DNA of 64,000 nt from Anoplopoma fimbria (taxonomy: Eukaryota > Chordata > Actinopteri > Perciformes > Anoplopomatidae). The notes under the pieces were generated by a model that was not told the DNA's origin, ran no database searches, and saw nothing but the letters and a program-made list of their open reading frames with translations. The position numbers were made by a program, and so were the translations under genes. Shown here in pieces: positions 37,853-47,542 of the stretch (position 1 is the stretch's first letter; each line of letters begins with the position of its first letter). The stretch is taken from contig NC_072458.1 in the NCBI RefSeq assembly GCF_027596085.1, positions 16,157,256 to 16,221,255 on the forward strand. The letters run 5' to 3'.

Positions 37853-38939
37853 TATATGCACAGTATTAGAAGAATATTTAAAACTATTAACCCTCGGTTC
37901 TTTAATGCAATTTGAGGTTATGTTACAGATGATGATAATTTATCAGCTGCTGTGCTGCACAGCTGGACCACAAGTGTTGGCAGTCTGGCTATCTCCTCTG
38001 CGCTCCAGGGTGCAGACAGGGCTGATGATATATTGAGTTTGAGCTGCAACACATCTTGTATAATTGAAAGGTATGGAATAGTTAGGGCTCAATAGTACAA
38101 GCAAAAATAACACTGCTGGTTTGATTGTTTATGATAAAGAGGATCTATGAGTAAAAATAAACATGTGATATGAAGTGAAATTAAATGTGAAAAGGCATGA
38201 TTATATGTCTAATGATGCCTCTTATGTTTAATTTCTACAATCTGTCTTCTATCACAACCACTCTTGTTGCTATAATGTGCGTACTGCAAACAAATGGGTC
38301 AGAGTTTCCGTTCAGGTGTGAAGGTGTTTTTTCCTGTCAATTTTGTTTTCACAGATCACAATTTCTGCGTGTGAAGAGACGCACGCCTCTTTCAAGCCCT
38401 GTTTTGTGCCTACGCGATGGGTATAAATGAGACCACTGGTCACTGAGCACACACACTCAAAGACAATCTTTTGCTGAAGTAATCCTGTAACACCAATATG
38501 AATAGATTGTCTGTCACGAAACTGTTCCATTACAGAGTTGCAGTACATTCAGGCAACAGGATCTGTTGAGAGAACACTTTTCCTTCAGGGCAGTACAATT
38601 TCCTTCGCCCTGGAAAATCCTTTTCCATAGTGGGGATGCAGGTTGCTATGTCAGATCAAGGCATGTGGCTTTTCCCCTCTATCCAATACCACACCGGCGG
38701 TATATCTGAATCAGTCATTCTGGCGGCTTTAACCTGTTCTGGGTCGAGCTATAGAACAGGTTGGTGTGGTGTGGTTTATTAACTCTGCTGATGCTGGAAT
38801 AAGGCAAGAAGCAATCACTATTGTCATCACTAGAAAGGTCCCCCACAGGCAACTCTGGTGAGGCTGTTTAGCAGTCCCACGTCTGCTATTATGCTCCACT
38901 GCCCCCACTACAGGTTGTGATGGAGCACTTGGAGGTCAA
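37853..38939. other. arhgef2 intron, no gene seen
   Basis: No domain or repeat recognised. The last 200 bases may be the degraded 5' part of the following L2. Confidence 0.3.
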
Positions 38940-41107
38940 ACTCAAGCGAGCAGGCCAGCTATCCCTCAAAATAGCTTGAAAGGATATGGCGTTCCACCAA
39001 TGTGGAAGAAGCTAGTATGGCGAGACAGTCTTAAAATATATAAGAAGGCACTCCGTAATGCTAGAGCAGCCTATTACTCAGCATTAATAGAGAAAAATAA
39101 GAACAACCCCAGGGTTCTCTTCAGCACTGTAGCCAGGCTGACAGAGAGTCACAGCTCTGTTGAGCCGTGTATTCCTATAAACCTCAGTAGTAGTGATTTC
39201 ATGAACTTCTTTAATGATAAGATTCTAACTATTAGAGACAAAATTAATAATCTACTGCCCTCAACCAGTACCGATCGATCTTCAAATACAGTAACCTTAG
39301 AAACAGCTGTAGAACTTGAAATATATTTAGATGGCTTTTCACCCATTGACCTTCAACAATTGACTTTAACTATTTCAGAGTCTAAACCTTCCACCTGTCT
39401 CTTAGACCCGATTCCGACTAGGCTGCTTAAGGAAGTTTTACCTTTAGTTAGCAATTCTTTATTAGAAATGATCAATCTGTCTTTACTAACGGGCCACGTA
39501 CCACAGGCCTTCAAACTAGCTGTAATTAAACCTCTTCTTAAGAAACCTACTCTTGATCCAGAGGTGTTGGCTAACTATGGACCTATATCTAACCTTCCGT
39601 TCCTCTCTAAGATCCTCGAGAAAGCAGTAGCAAATCAGCTGTGTGACTTTCTGCATAACAATAGTTTATTTGAGGATTTTCAGTCAGGATTTAGAGTGAA
39701 TCATAGCACAGAGACAGCACTGGTGAAAATTACCAATGACCTTCTAATAGCTTCAGACAAAGGACTTGTCTCTGTACCATCAAATCTTATTACAGAGATT
39801 GGAGCATCTAATAGGCATTAAAGGAACCGCATTTGGTTTAAGTCGTATTTATCAGACCAATCTCAGTTTGTATATGTAAACAATGAAACCTTGATGAAAA
39901 CCAAGGTCAGTCACAGAGTTCCACAAGGGTCTGTTTTTGGACCAATTTTATTCACCTTATATATGCTTCCTTTAGGGAATATTATCAGAAAACACTCAAT
40001 AAACTTTCATTATGCAGATGATACCCAGTTAAATCTATTGATTAAGCCAGACGAAACTAACAAGCTCTCTAAACTTCAAGCATGTCTTAAGGACATAAAA
40101 ACCTGGATGACCTGCAACTTCTTTATGTTAAACTCCGACAAAACTGAAGTTATCCTACTAGGCCCAGATCACCTTCGAAATAAATTATCTAATGATATAG
40201 TTTCTCTAGATGGCATTGCTCTGGCATCCAGCACTACCGTTAAGAACCTCGGAGTTATCTTTGATCAGGATCTGTCTTTTAACTCTTATATAAAACAGAT
40301 CTCAAGGACAGCCTTTTTTCATTTACGTAACATTGCGAAAATCAGGCAAATCCTGTCTCAAAGCAATGCAGAAAAACTAGTTCATGCATTTGTTACCTCT
40401 AGACTAGATTACTGCAATTCGGTATTATCAGGCTGCTCTAATAAGTCTCTAAAATCTCTACAGTTGATCCAGAATGCTGCAGCACGTGTTCTAACAAAAA
40501 CTAAGAAAAGAGATCATATTACTCCAGTATTAGCTCCCTGTTAAATCCAGAATAAAATTTAAAATTCTTCTTCTCACCTACAAAGCTCTAACTGGCCAGG
40601 CAACATCTTATCTTAAGGAACTTATAGTTCCATATTACCCAACTAGAGAGCTGCGCTCCTTCAATGCAGGGTTACTCGTGGTTCCTAGAGTATATAAAAG
40701 TAGGATGGGAGCCAGAGCCTTCAGTTATCAGGCTCCTCTTCTGTGGAACCAGGTTCTAGCTTCAGTCTGGGGGGGCAGACACACTCACCACTTTTAAGAG
40801 TAGGCTTAAGACCTTCCTTTTTGATAGCGCTTATAGTAAGGGCTGGTTCCAAGTTCGCCTTGGTCCAGCCCCTAGATATGCTGCTATATGCCTAGACAGC
40901 CGGGGGACTACCTAGGATACACTGAGCTGCTCTCTCCTCTTCTCTCCCTCCATCTTTATGTATTAATCTCCTATTTATGCACATTACTGATTTTGCAGAC
41001 CTGGTAAACCCAAGCCTTTGGTGAATCTGAACTGGGTACATCTGGCTGAAGCCCCCGTCCGCAAGGACTTCAACTCCCCACTCTAGTGCATCCTGGGGGG
41101 CCGAGGA
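38940..41107 (+). mobile_element. L2 LINE, 5'- and 3'-truncated
   Basis: The RT-linker and fingers (NFFNDKILTIRDKINNLLPS, FKLAVIKPLLKKPTLDPEVL, FQSGFRVNHSTETALVKITN) lie in 38976-39821. After a deletion, RVPQGSVFGPILFTLY, the catalytic YADDTQL and LNSDKTEVILLGP follow in 39891-40544. A third frame holds the C-terminal LRSFNAGLLVVPR and AFSYQAPLLWN. It merges at about 41107 into the Tc1-A copy 2 without an obvious junction signature. It is antisense to arhgef2. Confidence 0.8.
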
Positions 41108-41397
41108 CATGGAAAAAGCATGTTGAAGCTTGTTTAAAGTTTGCTGTACATTTAGACAAGCCTGTGAAATACTGGGAGAATATAGTCTGGTCAGATGAGA
41201 CCAAAATCGAACTCTTTGGATGCCATAATACACACCATGTTTGGAGGTCAAATGGCACTGCACATCACCCCAAAAACACCATACCAAAAGTGAAGTTTGT
41301 AGGTGGGAACATCATGGTGTGGGGCTGTTTTTCAGCATAGGGCACTGGCAAACTTCATATAATTGAAGGAAGGATGAATGGAAAAATGTACCGAGAC
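41108..41397 (+). mobile_element. Tc1-like transposon A, copy 2, left part
   Basis: It starts mid-element (GAAAAAGCATGTTGAAGC) and encodes [20 protein letters not shown] and [10 protein letters not shown] followed by a TAG. It is cut at 41397 by the Gypsy LTR. Its left inverted repeat and transposase N-terminus are missing. The rest resumes at 52862 after the Gypsy insertion. Confidence 0.88.
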
Positions 41398-41538
41398 TGT
41401 GGTATATTGACCACATCATTGTTGTATTGTTAAAATGTGATCTAGTGCTTTTTGGACCTCTGTCAATATGGTCCAGTTCCAAGGTTGTAGCACACGCGCA
41501 CTGTTCTCCTGCTCGAGACGCAATGGCTGAGTAAAGTA
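41398..41538 (+). repeat. Gypsy 5' LTR, first part
   Basis: It starts TGTGGTATATTGACCACATC and matches the 3' LTR at 52678 with a few substitutions and indels. It is interrupted at the TA of AGTAAAGTAAATG by Tc1 B. The LTR resumes at 43146 and ends at 43185. Confidence 0.93.
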
Positions 41539-43143
41539 CAGTGGGTACGGAAAGTATTCAGACCCCTTTAAATTTTTCACTCTTTGTTTCATTGCAGCCA
41601 TTTGCTAAAATCGAAAAAGTTCATTTTTTTTCGCATTAATGTACACTCAGCAACCCATCTTGACAGAAAAAAAAAAGAAATGTAGAAATTTTTGCAAATT
41701 TATTAAAAAAGAAAAACTGAAATATCACATGGTCATAAGTATTCAGACCCTTTGCTGTGACACTCATATTTAACTCACATGCTGTCCATTTCTTCTGATC
41801 CTCCTTGAGATGGTTCTACTCCTTCATTGGAGTCCAGCTGTGTTTAATTAAACTGATTGGACTTGATTAGGAAAGGCACACACCTGTCTATATAAGACCT
41901 TACAGCTCACAGTGCATGTCAGAACAAATGAGAATCATGAGGTCGAAGGAACTGCCCAAGGAGCTCAGAGACAGAATTGTGGCAAGGCACAGATCTGGCC
42001 AAGGTTACAAAAGAATTTCTGCAGCACTCAAGGTTCCTAAGAGCACAGTGGCCTCCATAATCCTTAAATGGAAGAAGTATGGGATGACCAGAACTCTTCC
42101 TAGACCTGGCCGTCCAGCCAAACTGAGCAATCGTGGGAGAAGAGCCTTGGTGAGAGAGGTAAAGAAGAACCCAAAGATCACTGTGGCTGAGCTCCAGAGA
42201 TGCAGTAGGGAGATGGGAGAAAGTTCCACAAAGTCAACTATCACTGCAGCCCTCCACCAGTCGGGGCTTTATGGCAGAGTGGCCCGACGGAAGCCTCTCC
42301 TCAGTGCAAGACATATGAAAGCCCGCATAGAGTTTGCCAAAAAACACATGGAGGACTCCCAAACTATGAGAAATAAGATTCTCTGGTCTGATGAGACCAA
42401 GATTGAACTTTTTGGCGTTAATTCTAAGCGGTATGTGTGGAGAAAACCAGGCACTGCTCATCACCTGCCCAATACAATCCCAACAGTGAAACATGGTGGT
42501 GGCAGCATCATGCTATGGGGGTGTTTTTCAGCTGCAGGGACAGGACGACTGGTTGCAATTGAAGGAAAGATGAATGCGGCCAAGTACAGAGATATCCTGG
42601 AAGAAAACCTCCTCCAGAGTGCTCAGGACCTCAGACTGGGCCGAAGGTTCACCTTCCAACAAGACAATGACCCGAAGCACACAGCTAAAATAACAAAGGA
42701 GTGGCTTCGGAACAAGTCTGTGACCATTCTTGACTGGCCCAGCCAGAGCCCTGACCTAAACCCAATTGAGCATCTCTGGAGAGACCTGAAAATGGCTGTC
42801 CACCAATGTTCACCATCCAACCTGACAGAACTGGAGAGGATCTGCAAGGAAGAATGGCAGAGGATCCCCAAATCCAGGTGTGAGAAACTTGTTGCATCAT
42901 TCCCAAGAAGACTCGTGGCTGTACTAGCTCAAAAGGGTGCTTCTACTCAATACTGAGCAAAGGGTCTGAATACTTATGACCATGTGATATTTCAGTTTTT
43001 CTTTTTTAATAAATTTGCAAAAATTTCTACATTTCTGGTTTTTTCTGTCAAGATGGGTTGCTGAGTGTACATTAATGCAAATGGCTGCAATGAAACAAAG
43101 GGTGAAAAATTTAAAGGGGTCTGAATACTTTCCGTACCCACTG
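41539..43143 (+). mobile_element. Tc1/mariner transposon B, complete with intact transposase
   Basis: The ends CAGTGGGTACGGAAAGTATT and its complement are flanked by TA at 41537-41538 and 43144-43145. The length is 1605 bp. The long inverted repeats (about 41539-41752 and 42958-43143) are near-identical, except that the left one carries about 27 extra bases after CAGCCATTTGC. Joining the flanks regenerates the Gypsy LTR exactly. With its open transposase this is the best preserved element in the window and probably one of the youngest. Confidence 0.96.
41916..42956 (+). CDS. Tc1-family DD34E transposase, intact
   Basis: This 346-residue ORF has no stop or frameshift, within the usual 340-350 range. 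Residues 1-115 hold two helix-turn-helix DNA-binding domains separated by a basic RPGRP AT-hook-like motif (residues 63-67). The catalytic triad is D159 (LWSDETK), D250 ([10 protein letters not shown]) and E285 ([11 protein letters not shown]). Spacings of 90 and 34 intervening residues match Sleeping Beauty-type enzymes, and the Gly-rich GGGSIMLWG box is present. The family's usual start is MRSKELPKELRD at 41937, so Met1 may be 7 codons upstream of the true start. The enzyme would cut and paste TIR-flanked DNA at TA sites. Activity is not proven. Confidence 0.95.
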   Translation: MSEQMRIMRSKELPKELRDRIVARHRSGQGYKRISAALKVPKSTVASIILKWKKYGMTRTLPRPGRPAKLSNRGRRALVREVKKNPKITVAELQRCSREMGESSTKSTITAALHQSGLYGRVARRKPLLSARHMKARIEFAKKHMEDSQTMRNKILWSDETKIELFGVNSKRYVWRKPGTAHHLPNTIPTVKHGGGSIMLWGCFSAAGTGRLVAIEGKMNAAKYRDILEENLLQSAQDLRLGRRFTFQQDNDPKHTAKITKEWLRNKSVTILDWPSQSPDLNPIEHLWRDLKMAVHQCSPSNLTELERICKEEWQRIPKSRCEKLVASFPRRLVAVLAQKGASTQY

Positions 43144-43145
43144 TA

Positions 43146-43204
43146 AATGAAGACATAGCGGTGTCCGCCTCATTAATATATAACAACTGGCGACGAGGAT
43201 AAAA
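43146..43204 (+). repeat. Gypsy 5' LTR end and primer-binding region
   Basis: The LTR finishes ATATATAACA at 43185. Two bases later TGGCGACGAGGATAAA has the TGG start expected of a tRNA primer-binding site. The tRNA cannot be named from sequence alone. Confidence 0.7.
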
Positions 43205-43238
43205 AACAACGTTCCTTGCGGGGAAGGAGTGACACTCG

Positions 43239-44098
43239 GTGTCGGTATTTATGGGTACAATGGCCCTGTTTGGAAGAATTTACGAGTTTAAGCCGGAAAA
43301 TGAGCAATGGTCGGCGTACATTGAACGGCTCGACCAGTTCTTTGAAGCTAATAACATTAGCAAAGACAAGCATGTAGCCACGTTGCTGAGTGTGATGGGC
43401 GCATCTACTTATGGACTTTTGAGAAATGTAGTGCAGCCCAATAAGCCAAAAGACAAAACGTTTGAAGAAATTGTGGCCATACTTAAGGGACATTTTAAGC
43501 CAGAACCTTTATTGGTGGCTGAAAGGTTTCGTTTCCACCGGTGTAACCAGAAAGCCAACCACTCAGCGGCGCAGTATGTAGCTGAGCTGAAGCAATGTGC
43601 AGCTAACTGTGAGTTTGGCGCGAACCTAGACTCATCATTGCGAGATCGGTTCATCAGTGGAATACGAAACGAAGGCTGCCAGAGGAGACTGCTCTCAGAA
43701 AATGATCTCACCTTCGCCAAAGCTTTTGAGATTGCCCTCAACATGGAGACGGCCGACAGGGATGCACGTCAGTTGAGAGGAATGGAGGATGAAAACGTCG
43801 GAGCAGCTAGCGTTCATAAAGTGAGGCAACAGGGAAACAAGAACTGCTACAGGTGCAAAGGAAAAAATCACCAAGCAGGTGAGTGCTATTTTAAAGAGAC
43901 TAAATGCCATAACTGTGGCAAGACTGGACACATTAAAAAAGCGTGTCGTTTCCAGACACAGACAGAGAGTGGAAGGAAATGGCAGGGCAAAGGACAGCAA
44001 AGTAAATACACAAAATATGTGGATGCTGAAGAAGACACTGCGTTAGGGGTGTTTAGCATTTTGACTGTCACAAGTGAAGATGATGACCTGTATAAAGA
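43239..44098 (+). pseudogene. Gypsy gag, truncated by L2 insertion
   Basis: The capsid-like N-terminus (MALFGRIYEF, start likely 43260; QWSAYIERLDQFFEANNISK) leads to two CCHC zinc knuckles, CYRCKGKNHQAGEC and CHNCGKTGHIKKAC, both with C-X2-C-X4-H-X4-C spacing. The frame is open to the L2 insertion at 44098, which carries it into foreign sequence. Gag would form the virus-like particle and bind RNA. Confidence 0.88.
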
Positions 44099-44752
44099 GC
44101 TCGCATCCAGTTTAAGACTCTGGTGCTAGCCTACAGGGCAGTGAAAGGAACAGCTCCTTCCTATCTCCAGGCCTTGGTCAAGCCCTACACCCCTGCCCGA
44201 CCACTTCGCTCTGCTGCCTCGGGGCGATTGGTTGCCCCGTCGCTCAGAGGTCCCTGCGGCCGATCCACCCGGTCACAGCTTTTTTCTGTCCTGGCCCCTC
44301 AGTGGTGGAATGAACTCCCCACTGACGTCAGGACAGCAGAGTCGCTGCCCATCTTTAGGCGCAGGCTGAAAACTCACCTCTTCAAGAAGTACTACCCGGA
44401 GCCTTCCTCGTAGCACTTATTGCACTCCTATTAGTTGCTGCACTTACTGTATTCGTATCAGTTCGCTGCACTTATTGAATTTGTATTTGTTTACTGCACT
44501 TATCCTATTCGTAGTAGTTTGTAGCACTTACTATATTCGGATTAGTCTGTTGCAATTATTGTTTTCATAGTAATCTGCCTCTGCACTATACTTTTGCTCT
44601 GGCTTATGCTTTGAGATGCTTGTTTAAGAAAGGAGATGCACTTATGACTTCTGGTGACTAGTAGTTCTCTTGAATACCTATGTTGAATACACTTCCTGTA
44701 AGTCGCTTTGGATAAAAGCGTCTGCTAAATGACTGTAATGTAATGTAATGTA
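44099..44752 (+). mobile_element. L2 LINE 3' fragment inserted in Gypsy
   Basis: It is flanked by 7-bp duplications ATAAAGA (44092-44098 and 44753-44759). The coding remnant ARIQFKTLVLAYRAVKGTAP to HLFKKYYPEPSS (ends 44413) is the RT C-terminus. The 3' UTR ends GTCGCTTTGGATAAAAGCGT, GACTGTAATG, (TAATG)n. This tail is the partner of the family A SINEs in the window. Confidence 0.9.
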
Positions 44753-44759
44753 ATAAAGA

Positions 44760-46190
44760 AACCTTCTTAGTAGCTAATGTTGCTTTAGAGATGGAAATAG
44801 ATACTGGGGCTGCAAGGAGTGTCATGTCTCAGAGAACATACAGAGATGAATTATCACATCTGCCACTGCAGAGGACTACAGTTCAACTTAAAGCTTATAA
44901 TGGAGGCCGCATCCCTGTATTAGGGCAGATCACAGTCAAGGTGGTCTATGAGGGCCAGACAGTGGATTTGCCACTGTTAGTAGTCAAAGGATACGGATCA
45001 ACACTGTGTGGCAGAAATTGTCTAAGGAAACTCAGGTTAAACTGGCCGCAGATAGAGACCCTGAATGAAACCAAATGTAGGTCACTTAGTGAAGTGCTGG
45101 ATAAACATTCAGAGGTGTTCAAGGAAGAGTTGGGGACTCTTAAAGATATAAAGGCCTCAATCATAGTGAAACCTGACGTACCACCAAAATTTTGTAAAAA
45201 CAGACCCCTTCCATTTGCTATGAAAGAAAGAGTAGAGGAAGAGCTCAGGAGGCTGGAGGAAGCTAACATAATATCTCCAGTTAAGCACAGTGCATTCACT
45301 GTGCTTAACTCCTATTGTGCCAGTGCAAAAAAAGGACATGTCACTTCGCCTATGCGGAGACTATAAAGTTTCAGTAAATCAGGCAGTTGAAACAGAGACC
45401 TACCCCTTGCCTCGTTTAGAAGAACTGTTAGCAACCCTCAGTGGAGGCAAGATCTTCTCTAAGATAGACTTAGCTGCATCTTACCAGCAGGTTTTGCTAG
45501 ATGATGATTCCAAAAAGTACACTACCATCAACACTCACAGGGGGCTGTGTATAACAGTCTTCCTTTTGGTATCAGTTCTGCACCCTCCATCTTCCAACGG
45601 GTTATGGAAAATCTGATGAAAGACTTACCAGTCGTAGTTTTTCTTGATGACCTACTCGTTATGGGACGCTCGGAGAAAGAACATCTCCACAACCTGCAGA
45701 AGGTCCTGCAACTCCTTCAGGAAAATGGACTGCGAGTGAAACGCACCAAGTGTGAGTTTGGCAAAGCTCGCATTGAGGCGCCTGCTCCTACAAATGTAAA
45801 GGAGCTCCAGGCTTTCTTGGGACTGTATAATTATTATGGAAGATTTGTGCCTCAGCAGAGCACAGTCTTAGCGCCACTGTACAAACTGCTCAGAGGAAAT
45901 GTGACGTGGAAATGGACTGACGTAGAACAGGCTGCTTTTGCTAAGTGTAAACAGCTGCTGACTAGTGACCAGGTTCTAGCTCATGACCCTAATCTTCCAC
46001 TCACCTTGGCATGTGATGCCTCAGCAGTTATCCAACACACAATGCCAAATGGGGAGGAACGACCAATCGTGTATGCTTAACTAAATTAAATATGGGACTG
46101 TTATATGGAGTTAAAAAAATCCATCAGTACTTATGGGGTAGACATTTTAATTTAGTGACTGACCATCGCCCCCTTCTGACACTGTTTTGA
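44760..46190 (+). pseudogene. Gypsy protease and reverse transcriptase, frameshifted
   Basis: The protease active site is IDTGAARS at 44797-44820, followed by a linker. RT follows in three frames: PLPFAMKERVEEELRRLEEA (to 45290), LRLCGDYKVSVNQAVETETY (45330-45540), then MYNSLPFGISSAPSIFQRVM and the catalytic FLDDLLV near 45640. ELQAFLGLYNYYGRFVPQ and the RNase H start (LTLACDASA) follow. Frame breaks occur at a hairpin (45279-45310) and near 45545. RNase H degrades after 46080. Confidence 0.88.
45279..45310. repeat. Perfect hairpin at a frameshift, 14-bp stem and 4-nt loop
   Basis: Arms at 45279-45292 and 45297-45310 are exact reverse complements around CATT. The RT reading frame breaks here: related Gypsy proteins continue HSEWATPIVPVQK, while here the sequence turns back on itself before PIVPVQKK. 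Confidence 0.85.
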
Positions 46191-46239
46191 GAGCACAAGA
46201 GTCTGCCTACTCTGGCTGCTGCATGTATTCAGCGGTGGG

Positions 46240-46515
46240 CAATTATTTTGTCAGCATTATTATTATATTCCTTTATTGATCCCCATGGGGGAAATTCGAG
46301 TGTTGCAGCAGCTCAACTACACAGACACAGACAATAAATACACATACTATACAACTACACAGACAATAAATACACATACTACACAACAAAACACACATCG
46401 AACAGAAATAAGAATTAAAAAAAAATGTACAGTATATCCACATGGGGGTGGGGGGGGGGTGGGGCGGGGGGCTGGTCAGCATGTTGACAGACTGTGGTCT
46501 CCGCTGTTGTTGTAC
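46240..46515. mobile_element. LINE 3'-end-like insertion in Gypsy RNase H
   Basis: The RNase H sequence QRWAIILSA (about 46230) and YDYHIVYCKSEEHSNVDGLS (from 46528) are adjacent in related elements but are separated here by about 280 bp. The insert contains CCTTTATTGATCCCCATGGG, a short ACACAGACAATAAATACACA direct repeat and a G-rich run. The complement of its left end resembles a fish LINE 3' end (GGGGATCAATAAAGG). Boundaries are approximate. Confidence 0.55.
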
Positions 46516-46965
46516 AGTCTGATGGCATATGACTACCACATTGTCTATTGTAAGTCAGAAGAGCACAGTAATGTGGATGGACTTTCCCGCTGTCCTTTGC
46601 CTGAGACTAGAGACACGGGAACTGCCGGGACTTCAGCCTTGGTCCACTCACTGCTAGCAGAGCATCTGCAAGGAGCACCGCTTAACGCCACTCAAGTCGC
46701 TAGGGCGACACGGCGACAGTGAGCTATCCCGAGTGTACAAGTATGTCATGGAAGGCTGGCTTAGCCAGGTTCAGGAACACTTAAAGGTGTTTTTCACAAA
46801 AAGGAATTAATTATCCACAGAGCAAGGTTGTGTCCTATGGGGGACCAGAGTCATCGTACCCTCAAAAATTAGAAGAGCAGTGTTAAAAGAAATCCACTCT
46901 GGGCACCAAGGCATAGTGAAAACAAAGGCCCTAGCTCGCAAATATGTATGGTGGCCAAACCTTGA
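46516..46965 (+). pseudogene. Gypsy RNase H end and integrase N-terminus
   Basis: YDYHIVYCKSEEHSNVDGLS closes RNase H. HSGHQGIVKTKALARKYVWW (about 46897-46957) is the zinc-binding HHCC-type start of integrase, where the antisense LINE interrupts it. Frames are broken near 46720-46830. Confidence 0.75.
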
Positions 46966-47298
46966 CTCTTTTTTTTTTTTTTTTTTTTATTGGTTTAGTT
47001 CAGGGACATTGCACACTAATCAACATTCAAAATGTAAGTGAGCCAGAGTTAGCCTGAGAGGCTAGTTTTCGTCTGTTGTCCCCTGCCAGATATTCAAAAG
47101 GCAACCTAAAATTACAGAAATAAAATGCATATAAACAAAGATTAAAAAACAACATAGTAGTAAGAATGAATTGACAGACATGGCAAACCAACAATAAAAT
47201 AAGCAGACAATAAAACACAGTGTACATTAAACATTATAGGAAAGTGCACAAAACAGTAGATTAGAGCAGGACAAATGCACCTACAATAAAAACACATT

Positions 47299-47440
47299 CA
47301 GCAGCATAGAACACAAACATGCAGAACAAACATATATAGCAGCATAAAGCACAAACATGCAGCACAGACATACATCAGCCTAAAGCATAAACATGCAGCA
47401 CAAACATATACAGCAGCATAAAAACACAAACATGCAGCAC
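47299..47440. repeat. Tandem repeat in LINE 3' UTR, about 37 bp x 4
   Basis: Four diverged copies of a unit reading GCAGCATAAAGCACAAACAT GCAGCACAAACATATA, between the LINE stop codon and its poly(A) tail. Confidence 0.8.
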
Positions 47441-47542
47441 AATTAACTTAGAACATGACCTGCACAGGACAGGAGCACACAAGAGACAAGCAAGCAGGAC
47501 ACAGCATTTACCAAGAAGTCGGCAGGAGAAGCAATTGCAGTC

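Noticed and set aside
41860..42956. Domesticated transposase host gene
   Set aside because: The ORF lies inside a complete transposon with TIRs and TA duplications, so it is an ordinary transposase, not a domesticated gene.
46276..46722. 148-codon plus-strand ORF
   Set aside because: It is a chance fusion of the inserted LINE-like fragment and the Gypsy RNase H remnant.
47299..47440. CRISPR-like array
   Set aside because: The repeats are adjacent diverged tandem units without spacers, in a eukaryotic LINE 3' UTR.
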